NCBI RefSeq assembly: GCF_003052165.1
Contig: NZ_CP024869.1
Location: 1,460,001 to 1,524,000 of the forward strand
Origin: Dietzia sp. JS16-p6b
GTDB taxonomy: Bacteria > Actinomycetota > Actinomycetes > Mycobacteriales > Mycobacteriaceae
DNA length: 64,000 bases
Direction: 5' to 3'
A program made the position numbers and the translations under genes. This document shows, piece by piece, positions 1 through 12,143 of the stretch. The stretch's first letter is position 1. The number at the start of each line of letters is the position of its first letter. The notes under the pieces were generated by a model. That model ran no database searches. It saw nothing but the letters and a program-made list of their open reading frames with translations, and had not been told where the DNA came from.

Positions 1-105
1 AGGGGCGAACGGCGGCGATTCCAGCCCGCTGTGTCCGTCCACACCGTCATCGGGCGCCTACCGGATTCGACGGGTCGACGCAGAACCGTGGCACAGCATC
101 AATGC

Positions 106-1035
106 ATGACCGGAATCGAAGAACTGCGTTCACGCCTCTTGACCACCCACGACCTGATAGCTCGGGGTGCCAGCGCCCAGGCTCTCAGCAGAGCGGTGTC
201 CACCGGCGCGATGATCCGTCTGAGACCGGGGTTCTACGTCGACGCGGCCGCCCGAGAACTCAGCCGGGACGATCGACACCTCCTCATGGTCCTCGCGGCG
301 GACAGATGTCTTGTGGCGCCGGTGTTCACCCACTGGTCTGCTGCACTTGTGCTGGGGCTCCCCTCATGGGGACTGCCGCTTCGGCAGGTGTCGGTGTCCC
401 GCTACGGCCACGCCCAGCGATCGCGCAACACGAGGCTGACGAGACACGACGTGTCTCCGGTCGAGGCAGACGAGATCGTGACCGTCGGCGGACTTCAGGT
501 CACTTCGCCAGATCGGACGGTGGTCGACATCGGAAGAGCCTGTGGGCGGGATACAAGTGTCGCGGTGGCCGATGCAGCTGTCTACGGCGAGTTGGCCACT
601 GCGGAGTCACTGCACGTCGCCCTGGACCGGGCGGCGGGCAGAAGCGGGCTCAAGAAGGCTCGGGTGGCGATGACGCTGATGGACGGTCGGAGCGAGAGCG
701 TTGCCGAGACACTGAGCAGGTTGACCTTCTCCGATCACTGCCTGCCGACGCCGGTGACCCAGGAGGACATCATCGACACACACGGAAATCGTGTCGCCCG
801 CGTCGACTTCTTCTGGCGCGAACACGGGGTGATCGGCGAGTGCGATGGGTTCGGGAAGTACTTCGACGGACACGATCTCAGGGAGGTGAGACGTCGACTC
901 GCGCGGGAGAAGGATCGCGACGCCGAGCTCGTCGCCCTCGGATATCGGGTCATCCACTGGCGGTGGGCAGATCTGGAGAGGCCGTGGTTGCTGGCCGAAC
1001 GGATCCGGCGCGTGCTGCTCGCGGCGGCAGCATGA
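106..1035 (+). CDS. AbiEi-like / DUF559-type protein
   Basis: A 309-residue protein. The N-terminal third resembles the winged-helix AbiEi antitoxin domain seen in many actinobacterial proteins (an ELRSRLLTTHDLIARG-like start, then an IRLRPGFYV segment). The C-terminal part has the DUF559/Vsr-like pattern: VDFFW, then GECDG, then a KDRDAELVALGYRVIHWRW end, a PD-(D/E)xK-like fold. Function is unknown; an orphan regulator or nuclease is possible. No AbiEii nucleotidyltransferase toxin lies next to it. A GTG at 31 also opens this frame, but the ATG at 106 starts at the recognisable domain. The upstream neighbour is outside the window. Confidence 0.6.
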   Translation: MTGIEELRSRLLTTHDLIARGASAQALSRAVSTGAMIRLRPGFYVDAAARELSRDDRHLLMVLAADRCLVAPVFTHWSAALVLGLPSWGLPLRQVSVSRYGHAQRSRNTRLTRHDVSPVEADEIVTVGGLQVTSPDRTVVDIGRACGRDTSVAVADAAVYGELATAESLHVALDRAAGRSGLKKARVAMTLMDGRSESVAETLSRLTFSDHCLPTPVTQEDIIDTHGNRVARVDFFWREHGVIGECDGFGKYFDGHDLREVRRRLAREKDRDAELVALGYRVIHWRWADLERPWLLAERIRRVLLAAAA

Positions 1036-1198
1036 GGATGAACCCGGTAGCCGACCTCCCCTGACGCCACACCTCACCGCTGTGGATGATCCGCCCATCC
1101 ACTCACGAGTCGCCCCCCGAGCTACGAGGGTGGATCGCGGTCCGAGGGGCGGACCGGGTGCGAACCGCTGGCCGCCGCTGTATCGCTATCCTCCTCGT

Positions 1199-1564
1199 AT
1201 GGCAGTGCGGGTGGACGCGTGGACGTGGTCGGTGCGGCTCTTCCCGTCGCGGACGAAGGCGGCGGCCGCCTGCCGGGGCGGGCACGTCAAGGTCAACGGC
1301 GAGGCGGTGCAGCCGTCGAAGGCGGTCGTGCCCGGGGATCGTGTCCAGGTGACGGGGACGCTCGGCCGGATCCGCGTCCTCGAGGTCGTGCGGACGGTCA
1401 ACAAGAGGGTGGGCGCGCCGGTCGCCGCGACCTGCTATATCGACCACTCGCCCCCGCCGCCGCCGAGAGAGGTGCTGGCGTCACAGCCGCGGCGCGACAG
1501 GGGAACGGGGCGACCGACCAAGCGAGAGCGTCGCGAGACCGACCGCCTCCAGGGCCGTGGGTAG
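1199..1564 (+). CDS. S4-domain RNA-binding protein (Hsp15-like)
   Basis: A 121-residue protein. Residues 1-60 carry an S4 RNA-binding domain (RVDAWTWSVRLFPSRTKAAA, then GHVKVNGE and V.PGDRVQV), followed by a basic, proline-containing tail. The family includes Hsp15, which binds stalled 50S subunits carrying nascent chains; ribosome or rRNA binding is therefore likely but the exact role here is inferred. The ATG at 1199 begins exactly at the S4 domain; longer upstream starts add only low-complexity residues. The last codons are part of a 27-bp tandem repeat whose first unit contains the stop codon. Confidence 0.75.
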   Translation: MAVRVDAWTWSVRLFPSRTKAAAACRGGHVKVNGEAVQPSKAVVPGDRVQVTGTLGRIRVLEVVRTVNKRVGAPVAATCYIDHSPPPPPREVLASQPRRDRGTGRPTKRERRETDRLQGRG

Positions 1565-1589
1565 ACCGACCGCCTCCAGGGCCGTGGGT
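1536..1589. repeat. 27-bp tandem repeat, two copies
   Basis: Two perfect head-to-tail copies of a 27-base unit (1536-1562 and 1563-1589), followed by the first five bases of a third. The unit length is a multiple of three, but the TAG ending the S4-domain gene straddles the junction, so the second copy is untranslated. The unit has no obvious hairpin. It fills the gap between the convergent S4 gene and treY. Confidence 0.85.
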
Positions 1590-1603
1590 AGACCCCTGCG
1601 TGG

Positions 1604-4071
1604 TCAGTCGTCTTCGCGGACGAGCAGCACGACCGGTGACCCGACCAGTAGGTCGCCGACGTCCACCCGGCTCGAGATCACCGGGCCGCCCGGGCGCACC
1701 ACCCAGGTGCCCGCCGGGAGCACGACCTCGGTGCCGCGGAAGTCGTCGGCCCCGAGCACCGCGGTCCGCCGTCTGGCGATCATGCCGATCGCCGCGTGCC
1801 CGTCAACGATCCTGGCGAACGCCACCACGTCCCCGGAGGAGGGGCCCTGTACCGGCAACGCGAGGTGCGGGCCGGTAGCCATGCTCGCCGGGTGCGAGCG
1901 CCGGAACCGCAGCACCTCACGCACCAGCGCGAACTTGGGGTGCCCGCCGCGGGCCACCGCGCCGGACCGTAGGGGCTCATAGTCCACGAACCGGCGGTTA
2001 TCCGGGTCGACGAGCGAGTCCTCCCACACCTCCGTGCCCTGGTAGACGTCGGGAACACCGGGCGACAGCAGCTGTGTCGTCTTGGCGATCAGCGAGTTGT
2101 CCCGTCCCGCGGGGGCGATCCGCTCGACGAACGGGGTGAGCAGCGCCCCACCCGAGTCGAGCAGTGTGTCGATCCACCCGTGGGCGGCGGACTCGAAATC
2201 GCCGTCCTGACTGGTCCAGGTGGTGTGCACGGCCGCCTCACGTAAGGCCTTCTCGGCGTAGTCGTGTAGGCGGGGCCGCAGGTCATCGGGGAGCTCGTGA
2301 CCATCCAGGTCGTCGCCGGCCGGCCACACCCCCACGATCACCTGGAGGAGGAAGTACCCTGCGTCCTCGGCGGGAGGGGGAAGCTCCGGAAGACCTCGGA
2401 GACCAGGTGCGCCCATTCATCCGGCAGCTGCGAGAGCACCGAGATCCGGGCGCGGACGTCCTCTCCGCGCTTGGTGTCATGGGTGCTCAGCGCCGTCATG
2501 GCCAGCGGGGTCGCGCGGGCACGCTCGGCCATCGCCAGATGGAACGCGTCGACCGGCAGACCCATCCGGCCTGGCGAGCCGCCGACCTCGTTGAGGGAGA
2601 CCAGCCGTCCGAGTCGGTAGAACAGCCGGTCCTCCTCGGCCTTGGCGGTGGCCGCTCCGGTCACCTGCGCCAACCGGACCGAGGCCTCCGCGGCCCGGGC
2701 CAGGGCCCCGGCGACGAGCCCCAGGGCCGGGCCCAGCTCGGGGCGATCGCGGTGAAGGCCCTCCAGGATCCCGGGGAGGGTCCCTCGCAGGACCGGGTAG
2801 TCGGCGCGGTAGACGGGCGTGTGCGCGATCACCGAGACCAGCGTCTCGCGGAGCTGCGCCTCCTCGTCGTCGTCGCCACTCGTCACCTCGCTCGCGTCCC
2901 GGCCGACAGCGGCGTCACGCCGCACCGCCCGGGTCAGCCGTCCCAGCTCGGGGGCGAGGTCCTCGAGGACGATCTGCCGCTTGAGACGGGCGGACTGCTC
3001 GTGGACCTGCTCCTCGTCACCGGGGCCACCGCAGTACCGGGCGGCCTGCTCCGTCAACCGCGCCTGACCGCCGGGATCCACCAGTATCTGGTCGATCAGG
3101 CGGAGGGCGTCGTAACCGGTCGTCCCGTCGACGGGCATCGCGGGGTCGAGCACTTCGGCGGGGGCGAGAATCTTCTCCACCAGCAGCCACCGGTCCTCGC
3201 CGGCCAGCCCGCGGAGACGCCGCGCGTACCCCACCGGGTCGGCGAGCCCGTCAGGATGGTCGACCCGGATGCCGTCGACCAGGTCCTCCTCGCACCAGCG
3301 GCGCACCTCGGCGTGGGTGGCGTCGAAGACCGCGGGGTCCTCCTGGCGCAGCCCGGCCAGCCCGGTCACGGTGAAGAACCGCCGGTAGCCCAGGAGCGGC
3401 TCCCGCCAGTGCACCAGTCGGTAGTGCTGCCGGTCGTGTACCTCCTGTGCGGTCCCGCCCCCGGTGCCGGGGGCGACGGGGAAGCGATGGTCGTAGAAGC
3501 GCAGCTCGGCTTCCGCCGCGTCCGAGTCGGAGGTGTCGGTGTCGGTGGGGGTGACGACGACGAGCTCGCCGACGTCCTCCGGTGACCCCAACACCGGGAT
3601 CGCTATCCGGCCATCCGCTCCGTTGGCGGGCTCGGTGTCGAAGTCGAAGTACGAGAAGTACGGCGATTCGGGGCCGCGGCGCAGCGCATCCCACCACCAT
3701 CTGTTGGCCGTCGGCCGGTCGACGCCCAGGTGATTGGGGACGATGTCCACCACCACGCCCAGGCCGTGCTCCCGGCAGGTGGCCCGGAGCGACCGCAGGG
3801 CGTCGATGCCGCCGAGTTCCGCCGCCACCCTGGTCGGGTCCACCACGTCGTACCCGTGGGTCGATCCCGGGGTGGCCTCGAGTATCGGCGACAGGTACAC
3901 AGAGCCCACGCCGAGATCGGCGAGGTAGGGGACCAGGTCTTCGACGTCGGCCAGGACGAATCCCCGGCCATTCGGATCGGAGGCGGGCGTCCGCAGTTGG
4001 AGACGGTAGGTGCTGGCCAGGGCGGCCCCCCTGCTCAGCGCTCCGGCCCCGGCCCGGTCCTCGTGGGCCAC
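1604..4071 (-). pseudogene. treY: malto-oligosyltrehalose synthase, frameshifted
   Basis: TreY isomerises the reducing-end alpha-1,4 bond of maltodextrins to alpha-1,1, the first committed step of the TreYZ trehalose route. The GTG-started upstream part (4071 down to about 2380) carries the GH13 landmarks YRLQL, THGYDVVDP and VVVDIVPNHLGVD. It loses frame after DEWAHLVSEVFRS. The rest (PPPAEDAGYFLLQ through the PDVYQGTE motif to the end at 1604) continues in another frame. One extra base in the G5 run at 2376-2380 would restore an 822-residue protein of normal length. The gene lies 2 bases downstream of treX. Either a sequencing error or a true frameshift; see findings. Confidence 0.85.
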
Positions 4072-4073
4072 GA

Positions 4074-6218
<2,145 letters not shown>

Positions 6219-6274
6219 AAGGCCCAACAGTAGTGGTTATCGGGACTCGAGCCGGTGTACCGGGCCCCCGACGC

Positions 6275-8434
6275 TCACCACCAGCCGGTCGCGGGCCCCA
6301 TCTGCCGGGCGAGCTCGCCCGACGCGGACCGTACCCAGGACCCCGAGAGATGGTGGGAGTCGTGGTAGACGATGACGTTGCCCACCACGACGGGGCAGTT
6401 CCCCGCATCGCACAGACCGTCGGTCAGGTCGATGAGTCGGACCGAGTCGATCCCGGCCCCGGCGAGCGCCGCCGGGTTGATGGGCGCGACGGACCGCTCC
6501 CGGGGCATTCCGCACTCCTCGGGGGTGCCGCCGTCTCCCAGGCAGTCCCCGGCCCGGATCGGGCCACGCCCCTGATTGAGCCACGGGGTGTCGCGGATGG
6601 CGATCACGCCGATGCCCTGCTGGTCGAGTGCCCGCCACAGGTCGACGTACTGGCGTGGCGTGACATCCGGGCCCACGACCCCCACCGGCCGGGTGGCGGT
6701 GGTGAACACGAAGTCCGGTGCCAGGCCGACGAGGGCGGCCAGCGCGGCGGGAGTCCATTCGGCGCAGCTCTCGTACAGCAACTCGTCGCTGTCGGAGACC
6801 GATGCGTCGAGGGTCAACGGACACCCCATCTTGAGCAGCGTCACCACCCGGAAGCCGTAGTGGCGGCCGACCTCGTCGAGGCCGCTGATCCAGTGTTCGG
6901 CATGCGAGCCGCCGACCAGCGCGATGGTGCGGGGTGCGGTCACGTCGCCGTACACGCACATCTCGACTTCCGAGGACTCGAAGTTGGAGATGCAGCCGTC
7001 GAGGGTGCTCATGGGCAGGTCGTTGCCCACCTGCAGCAAGGAGGGGACGTAACCGACGTTCTCGGGGACCGGGACGCCGTCGAAGAACGCACGGGCCCCG
7101 GGGTGGTCCGGGTCGGTGAGTGAATCGACGTACGGCACCGCCGAGCGGGAGGCCGAGGTGGCCGTCCACCACCCGACGACGCCGAGGCTGGCCACGGCGG
7201 ACACCACGACGAGGGCGGTGGCCCGGACGAAGCGCCGCTGCTCCCGCTCGGAGCGACCGGACCCCTTGCGGAGCGAGTCGCGCTTCTGGGCCGCGGGCGT
7301 GGTCCGGCTCCGCGCCCGGCTGGCCATCCGCAGGGGTCGCTCGACGTACTTCTCGGTCAGCAGGGCCAACACCACCGAGGCGGCGGTGATCACCAGCCCC
7401 GACACCAGCGTGATCTCGGCCTGGCGGTCGTAGGACAGCCAGAGGATGAGTATCGGCCAGTGCCAGAGGTACAGGGAGTACGAGATGTCGCCCAGCCGGC
7501 GGAACACCCGCCCGGACAGCAGCCAGGTGACCGGGTCCCTGCGCGGCGTCGCACGCTCACCGTCGGGGAGGTTGCCGCCGAGGATGATCAGCAGCGCGCC
7601 ACCGATCGGATACCAGGCCAGGGGGCCGGGGAAGTAGGCGGCACCGTCGAAGAAGAAGCCCGTGCTCACGACCATGAACAGGCCGGCGGCCGTGGTGAGC
7701 ATGCGGAGCGGCCACGGGAGGACCACCCCGGCCAACACGATGGCCACCAGACCGCCGACGAGCAGCTCCCACATCCGGGCACCGGTGTCGTAGTAGTTCC
7801 AGGGCTGGTTGACCGTCTGCCCGTACGCGGACCACCAGACCGAGGCGACGGTGCCCGCAAGCACCACTCCGAGCAACATTAGCGTGGGCGTCCCGCGCTT
7901 CACGACGAGCCGCCACACCGCGGTCAGACCCAGGACTACGGCCAGGGCCACCAGGTAGAACTGGCCCTGGACCGACATCGACCACAGGTGCTGCAGCGGC
8001 GAGATGGTCGCGTCGGCCGCCGCGTAGTCCTGGGAGGTGAGCGCGAGTTCCCAGTTCTGGTAGTAGAACAGCGAGGCGATGGTCTGCTCGAAGATCGCCG
8101 ACCACTGGGTGGGGGGTTTGATGAGGATGGTCCCCACCACGGTCGCCGCCACGGTGACCACGAGCGCCGGATACAGGCGCCGGACCAGACGCTTCAGGTG
8201 GGGAAGTGGATTGAGGGGCGTACCCGGGAGGCCGGCGCCGCGCAGGAGCGATCCCAGGAAGAAGAACCCGGACAGGGTGAGGAACACATCGACGCCGCCG
8301 GAGACGCGCCCCATCCAGATGTGGAACACCACGACCAGTGCGATGGCCAGGCCGCGGAGACCGTCGATGTCGTGCCGGTAGGCCATCTTCCCGCGCCGGC
8401 GGCGAGCCGGCGGGTTCGGAGTGCTGGTGGCCAC
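6275..8434 (-). CDS. membrane O-acyltransferase with C-terminal SGNH domain
   Basis: A 719-residue OafA/YrhL-type acyltransferase. The N-terminal half (about 15-370) has the acyltransferase-3 membrane fold: HDIDGLRGLAI, the catalytic-site HLWSMSVQGQFYL and SYSLYLWHWPIL, with about ten hydrophobic segments. After a basic linker and one more membrane segment comes an extracytoplasmic SGNH/GDSL-like domain with a VGGSHAEHW serine block and a DSHHLS block near the end. Such two-domain enzymes acetylate cell-envelope glycans or lipids; the substrate is unknown. GTG at 8434 has an AGGAAG ribosome site 9 bases upstream, which favours it over the longer frame. Confidence 0.85.
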   Translation of the reverse strand: MATSTPNPPARRRRGKMAYRHDIDGLRGLAIALVVVFHIWMGRVSGGVDVFLTLSGFFFLGSLLRGAGLPGTPLNPLPHLKRLVRRLYPALVVTVAATVVGTILIKPPTQWSAIFEQTIASLFYYQNWELALTSQDYAAADATISPLQHLWSMSVQGQFYLVALAVVLGLTAVWRLVVKRGTPTLMLLGVVLAGTVASVWWSAYGQTVNQPWNYYDTGARMWELLVGGLVAIVLAGVVLPWPLRMLTTAAGLFMVVSTGFFFDGAAYFPGPLAWYPIGGALLIILGGNLPDGERATPRRDPVTWLLSGRVFRRLGDISYSLYLWHWPILILWLSYDRQAEITLVSGLVITAASVVLALLTEKYVERPLRMASRARSRTTPAAQKRDSLRKGSGRSEREQRRFVRATALVVVSAVASLGVVGWWTATSASRSAVPYVDSLTDPDHPGARAFFDGVPVPENVGYVPSLLQVGNDLPMSTLDGCISNFESSEVEMCVYGDVTAPRTIALVGGSHAEHWISGLDEVGRHYGFRVVTLLKMGCPLTLDASVSDSDELLYESCAEWTPAALAALVGLAPDFVFTTATRPVGVVGPDVTPRQYVDLWRALDQQGIGVIAIRDTPWLNQGRGPIRAGDCLGDGGTPEECGMPRERSVAPINPAALAGAGIDSVRLIDLTDGLCDAGNCPVVVGNVIVYHDSHHLSGSWVRSASGELARQMGPATGWW

Positions 8435-8594
8435 TGGCGGATACTTCCTGACGAGTCGTCCGGGCTGTGCTGGCGCCCCGGCCCTGCGAGCGCGCACACC
8501 GAAAAGCGTGGTGGCGCCGCGTCAGAGCATGGTGGAACCGGGTCCGATTACACCACAGACGGTTCACCCCGCCCGCGTTGGTACAGTCCGGCGC

Positions 8595-9247
8595 ATGCTG
8601 AGCTCACCGCCGTGGCGCGCCGTGGGGACCCTCGCGGGAGTCGTCGGACCGGCCGTCGTCGCGCTGCTGGTGTGGGTCGTGGCCGCCCCCGCTCGGAGTT
8701 GCTCTCGGTCGGCGGGGGGAGGGGACTGCGGCTCCCGGAGTCCGGAGCCGACGGCGGAAGTCAACTCCTGATGCTCATCGTCCTGTTGGGGGCTGCGGTG
8801 GTGTGCGCGGTCCTGTCCCTGTGGCACCGCCACCCGGGGTTGCGTCGCCCAGGGGGCGTCCCCGTCCTCGTGCTGCTGCCCGGGCTGACGTGCTCGGTCA
8901 CCGCGGCCGCGGCCTCACCGGTGGCCGCGCTCCTGGCCCCGACCGCGGAGAACGCCCCGTACGGAACGGTGGTGGCACAGCCGCCCACGGCGGGGGCACT
9001 GTTCTTCGACCGCATGATCTACGGGACCACGGGGCCGTCGTGGGACTGGTTTCCGCCCGGCGCGGGGTGGCTGGCCTTCGGCGCGATGATCGCCGCGTTC
9101 ACCGTGGCGGCGCTGGCCCACGTCAGCCACTCCTCGGAGTTGCGGGACGGCGTGGAGGACGTGGACGGTCTGGACCGGGTGCGCCCGGAGTCGGTGTCCC
9201 TGGACGGGGTGCCCCCGGAGTCGGTGTCCCCGAACCGCCCGGACTGA
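8595..9247 (+). pseudogene. four-helix membrane protein (DUF2567-like), frameshifted
   Basis: Starts with ATG at 8595 and one membrane helix (GVVGPAVVALLVWVV), then loses frame after about 30 codons. The rest runs in another frame: a short hydrophilic stretch, three more hydrophobic helices and an acidic tail to 9247. Adding one C to the C5 run at 8686-8690 gives a continuous 217-residue protein. The topology (helix, extracytoplasmic loop, two helices, loop, helix) and length resemble the actinobacterial DUF2567 family, a tentative match. The tail holds a short repeat (PESVSLDGVP, PESVSPN). Function unknown. Confidence 0.6.
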
Positions 9248-9250
9248 GTC

Positions 9251-9970
9251 TCATCCGCGAGCCCCGGTGAGGACCTCGACCGGCGGCCGGAGAGTCGCGA
9301 ACTGGTCGGTGATCCGCAGTCTGCGCTCGGCGAATCGGTACAGGGCGGCGGGCCGACCGCCCGAGGGGCCCGGCGGCGCGCTTCGTCCGCAGCGCACCAA
9401 CTCGCCCCGCCTGGTGAGGATCCTCTGGAGGTTCGTGGGATCGACCGGGTGGCCGAGGGCGGCGGCGTAGTGCTGGGCCAGGGTGGAGAGGGTGAACTCC
9501 TCCGGAGCGAGCGCGAAACCCAGAGTGGAGTAGGAGAGCTTGGCGGCGAGGCGGGCCCGGGCGCGGGCGACGATCTCCGCGTGATCGAAGACGGTGTCGG
9601 GAAGATCGTCCACCCGGAACCACGCGGTGTCGTCGGGGATGTCCGGGTCGGCGTCACTGGGCAGGACACCGAGGAATCCTGAGGCGAAGACCCGCCGACC
9701 GGGAATCCGCGAGGGGTCGGAGAACTCCGCCACGGATTCCAGGTGGCTGAGCGAGCGCACGTCCACCTTCTCCGCGAGCTGGCGGGTGGCGGAGGTGGCC
9801 AGGTCCTCGTCGTCGCCGACCTCGCCGCCGGGCAGCGCCCACCGACCGGCCGCCGGGCCCAGCGTGTGTTGCCACAGCAACACGTGCAGGGCGTGGGAGG
9901 GGGGGTGCGCGATCCGGCGGACCTGACCCACGACGACGAGCACCTCGTGACCGGTGTTACACTTGGGCAT
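9251..9970 (-). CDS. Nudix-type transcriptional repressor of NAD synthesis
   Basis: A 239-residue protein with an N-terminal Nudix-like domain (about 10-140; [26 protein letters not shown] resembles but departs from the catalytic Nudix box) and a C-terminal winged-helix half (about 150-235; [15 protein letters not shown]). This is the NrtR architecture; in Corynebacterium the counterpart NdnR represses the nadA-nadC cluster. Here it is divergent from nadA-nadC, with a perfect palindrome directly upstream of its ATG. It probably senses an NAD-related metabolite and represses both directions; that is inference from family and position. Confidence 0.8.
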   Translation of the reverse strand: MPKCNTGHEVLVVVGQVRRIAHPPSHALHVLLWQHTLGPAAGRWALPGGEVGDDEDLATSATRQLAEKVDVRSLSHLESVAEFSDPSRIPGRRVFASGFLGVLPSDADPDIPDDTAWFRVDDLPDTVFDHAEIVARARARLAAKLSYSTLGFALAPEEFTLSTLAQHYAAALGHPVDPTNLQRILTRRGELVRCGRSAPPGPSGGRPAALYRFAERRLRITDQFATLRPPVEVLTGARG

Positions 9971-9993
9971 GTTTTCGATTGTAAGTCGAAAAC
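9971..9993. promoter_or_regulatory. palindromic operator between nrtR-type gene and nadA
   Basis: Perfect 8-base inverted repeat GTTTTCGA (9971-9978) and TCGAAAAC (9986-9993) around a 7-base AT-rich spacer. It abuts the repressor start codon at 9970 and lies 49 bases before the nadA start. Most likely the binding site of the Nudix repressor. Confidence 0.75.
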
Positions 9994-10042
9994 AAGGCCG
10001 GTGACGTACCGGTCTGCAGAACCGACCCGGGAGGGGGCAGCG

Positions 10043-11128
10043 ATGAGTACTGCCACAGGACACGGCACCACGGTCGCACCGCGGCCGGAGAGCACCGTCG
10101 GCAGGCTGGAGTCGCCGCTGGCCGTCAGGATCCGTCACGACGGCGCGGTGTACACCGGCGTCGAGCCCGACGCCCGGTGGGCGTCGGAGATCCGCCGTCT
10201 CGCCGCCGAGCGCGACGCGGTGATCCTCGCGCACAACTACGAGGTCCCCGCCATCCAGGACATCGCGCACCACGTCGGGGATTCTCTGGCCCTGTCGCGG
10301 ATCGCCGCGGAGGCCGAACAGTCGACCATCGTCTTCTGCGGGGTCCACTTCATGGCGGAGACCGCCAAGATCCTCTCGCCGGACAAGACGGTCCTCATCC
10401 CCGACGAGGCCGCGGGTTGCTCGCTGGCCGACTCCATCACCGCCGAGCAGCTGGCGGAGTGGAAGGCCGAGCACCCCGACGCCGTGGTGGTCTCCTACGT
10501 CAACACCACCGCCGCGGTCAAGGCGCTCACCGACATCTGCTGCACCAGCTCCAACGCCGTCGACGTGGTCGAGTCGATCGACCCGGATCGGGAAGTCCTG
10601 TTCCTGCCCGATCAGTTCCTCGGCGCGCACGTGCGGCGTAAGACGGGCCGCGACAACGTTCTCGTGTGGGCCGGAGAGTGTCACGTCCACGCCGCGATCA
10701 ACGGCGACCAGCTCACCACCAAGTCCCGGGCGCACCCGGGCGCCGAGCTCTTCGTCCACCCCGAGTGCGGTTGCGCGACGAGCGCGCTGCACCTGGCCAC
10801 CGAGGGCGCGGTCCCGGCCGATCAGGTCAAGATCCTGTCCACGGGCGGGATGGTCGACGCTGCCCGCGCCTCGGGTTCCCGCGAGGTCCTGGTGGCCACC
10901 GAGATCGGGATGATCCACCAGTTGCGCAAGGCCGCCCCGGAGATCGATTTCCTGCCGGTCAACGAGCAGGCGAGCTGCCCCTACATGAAGATGATCACCC
11001 CGGCCGCGCTGCTGCGCGCGCTCGTCGAGGGCGCGGACGAGGTCCACGTCGACCCCGCCACGGCCGAGGCCGCGCGGGGGTCGGTGGAGCGGATGATCGC
11101 GATCGGCAATCCGGGATCCGGGGAGTGA
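10043..11128 (+). CDS. nadA: quinolinate synthase A
   Basis: Condenses iminoaspartate with dihydroxyacetone phosphate to quinolinate using a [4Fe-4S] cluster. The 361-residue protein has the family start [20 protein letters not shown], and cysteines consistent with cluster binding in [29 protein letters not shown] and [11 protein letters not shown]. The ATG at 10043 follows a strong GGGAGGGGG ribosome site. It overlaps nadC by 4 bases and is divergent from the Nudix repressor. No L-aspartate oxidase gene (nadB) lies between or beside nadA and nadC. Confidence 0.95.
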   Translation: MSTATGHGTTVAPRPESTVGRLESPLAVRIRHDGAVYTGVEPDARWASEIRRLAAERDAVILAHNYEVPAIQDIAHHVGDSLALSRIAAEAEQSTIVFCGVHFMAETAKILSPDKTVLIPDEAAGCSLADSITAEQLAEWKAEHPDAVVVSYVNTTAAVKALTDICCTSSNAVDVVESIDPDREVLFLPDQFLGAHVRRKTGRDNVLVWAGECHVHAAINGDQLTTKSRAHPGAELFVHPECGCATSALHLATEGAVPADQVKILSTGGMVDAARASGSREVLVATEIGMIHQLRKAAPEIDFLPVNEQASCPYMKMITPAALLRALVEGADEVHVDPATAEAARGSVERMIAIGNPGSGE

Positions 11129-12078
11129 CCGGCGGGGGAGAGGGCGGGGTAGCCGCCGGCGCGACCTCGCAGGCCTCCGGTGGCGACGACGACGACCTGT
11201 TCGACCCCGATACCCGGGCCGATGCTCTCCTGGCGATCCGGCGCGCCCTCGAGGAGGACCTCCGGTACGGCCCGGATGCCACCTCGCTGGCCACCGTTCC
11301 CGCGGATGCCCGGGCCACGGCCCGTCTGGTGACCCGGTCCGACGGGGTGGTGGCGGGGTTGCCGCTGATCGAACTGGTCCTCACCGAGGTGCTCGGGCCT
11401 CATAGTGACGGCTCCGTCGGAGGCGGCGCCGACTTCTCGGTGACGCTCCAAGCCCGGGACGGGGACCGCGTGTCGGCCGGCGACGTGGTGGCCGAGATCA
11501 GTGCGCCGACCCGCGGTCTGCTGACCGCCGAACGGACCATTCTCAACCTCGTGTGCCACCTCTCCGGGGTGGCGACCGCGACCCGTGCCTGGGTCGACCG
11601 GCTCGAGGGCACCGGATGCGCCGTCCGCGACACCCGCAAGACCCTGCCCGGTATGCGGCTGCTGCAGAAGTACGCGGTGCGGTGCGGTGGTGGGGTCAAC
11701 CACAGGCTCGGCCTCGGGGACGCCGTCCTGGTCAAGGACAACCACGTGGTGGCCGCCGGTGGGATCCTGCCCGCCCTGGCGGCCGTCCGCGAGCGGTTCC
11801 CGGACCTGCCCTGCGAGGTCGAGGTGGATTCCCTGGAGCAGCTCGACCAGATGCTCGCCTCGGGGGTGGACCTGGTCCTGCTGGACAACTTCCCCGTCTG
11901 GCAGACGCAGATGGCGGTCCAGCGTCGCAACGCGATCTCACCCCGGACCCGGCTGGAATCGAGCGGCGGTCTGGGTCTGGACGTCGCCGCCGACTACGCG
12001 CGTTGCGGTGTCGACTTCCTCGCCGTCGGCGGACTCACCCACTCCGTGGCGGTACTGGACGTCGGTCTGGATATGTGA
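11125..12078 (+). CDS. nadC: nicotinate-nucleotide pyrophosphorylase (carboxylating)
   Basis: Converts quinolinate and PRPP to nicotinate mononucleotide, carbon dioxide and pyrophosphate. Family motifs are clear: [63 protein letters not shown] and ESSGG. The first 25 residues are a non-conserved, glycine- and aspartate-rich extension. The GTG at 11125 overlaps the nadA stop (GTGA), implying translational coupling; a later internal start cannot be excluded. 317 residues. Confidence 0.93.
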   Translation: MTGGGEGGVAAGATSQASGGDDDDLFDPDTRADALLAIRRALEEDLRYGPDATSLATVPADARATARLVTRSDGVVAGLPLIELVLTEVLGPHSDGSVGGGADFSVTLQARDGDRVSAGDVVAEISAPTRGLLTAERTILNLVCHLSGVATATRAWVDRLEGTGCAVRDTRKTLPGMRLLQKYAVRCGGGVNHRLGLGDAVLVKDNHVVAAGGILPALAAVRERFPDLPCEVEVDSLEQLDQMLASGVDLVLLDNFPVWQTQMAVQRRNAISPRTRLESSGGLGLDVAADYARCGVDFLAVGGLTHSVAVLDVGLDM

Positions 12079-12143
12079 GGTCCGCCCCACCCGGCCGTTC
12101 TGGTGCGGTGGCGACCGCCGGGACCCGCGTAAAGTTCGTTGTC

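Noticed and set aside
2338-2416. Programmed -1 frameshifting in treY
   Set aside because: No slippery heptamer with a downstream pseudoknot is evident, TreY is not known to use recoding, and two other genes here show the same one-base deficit in G/C runs.
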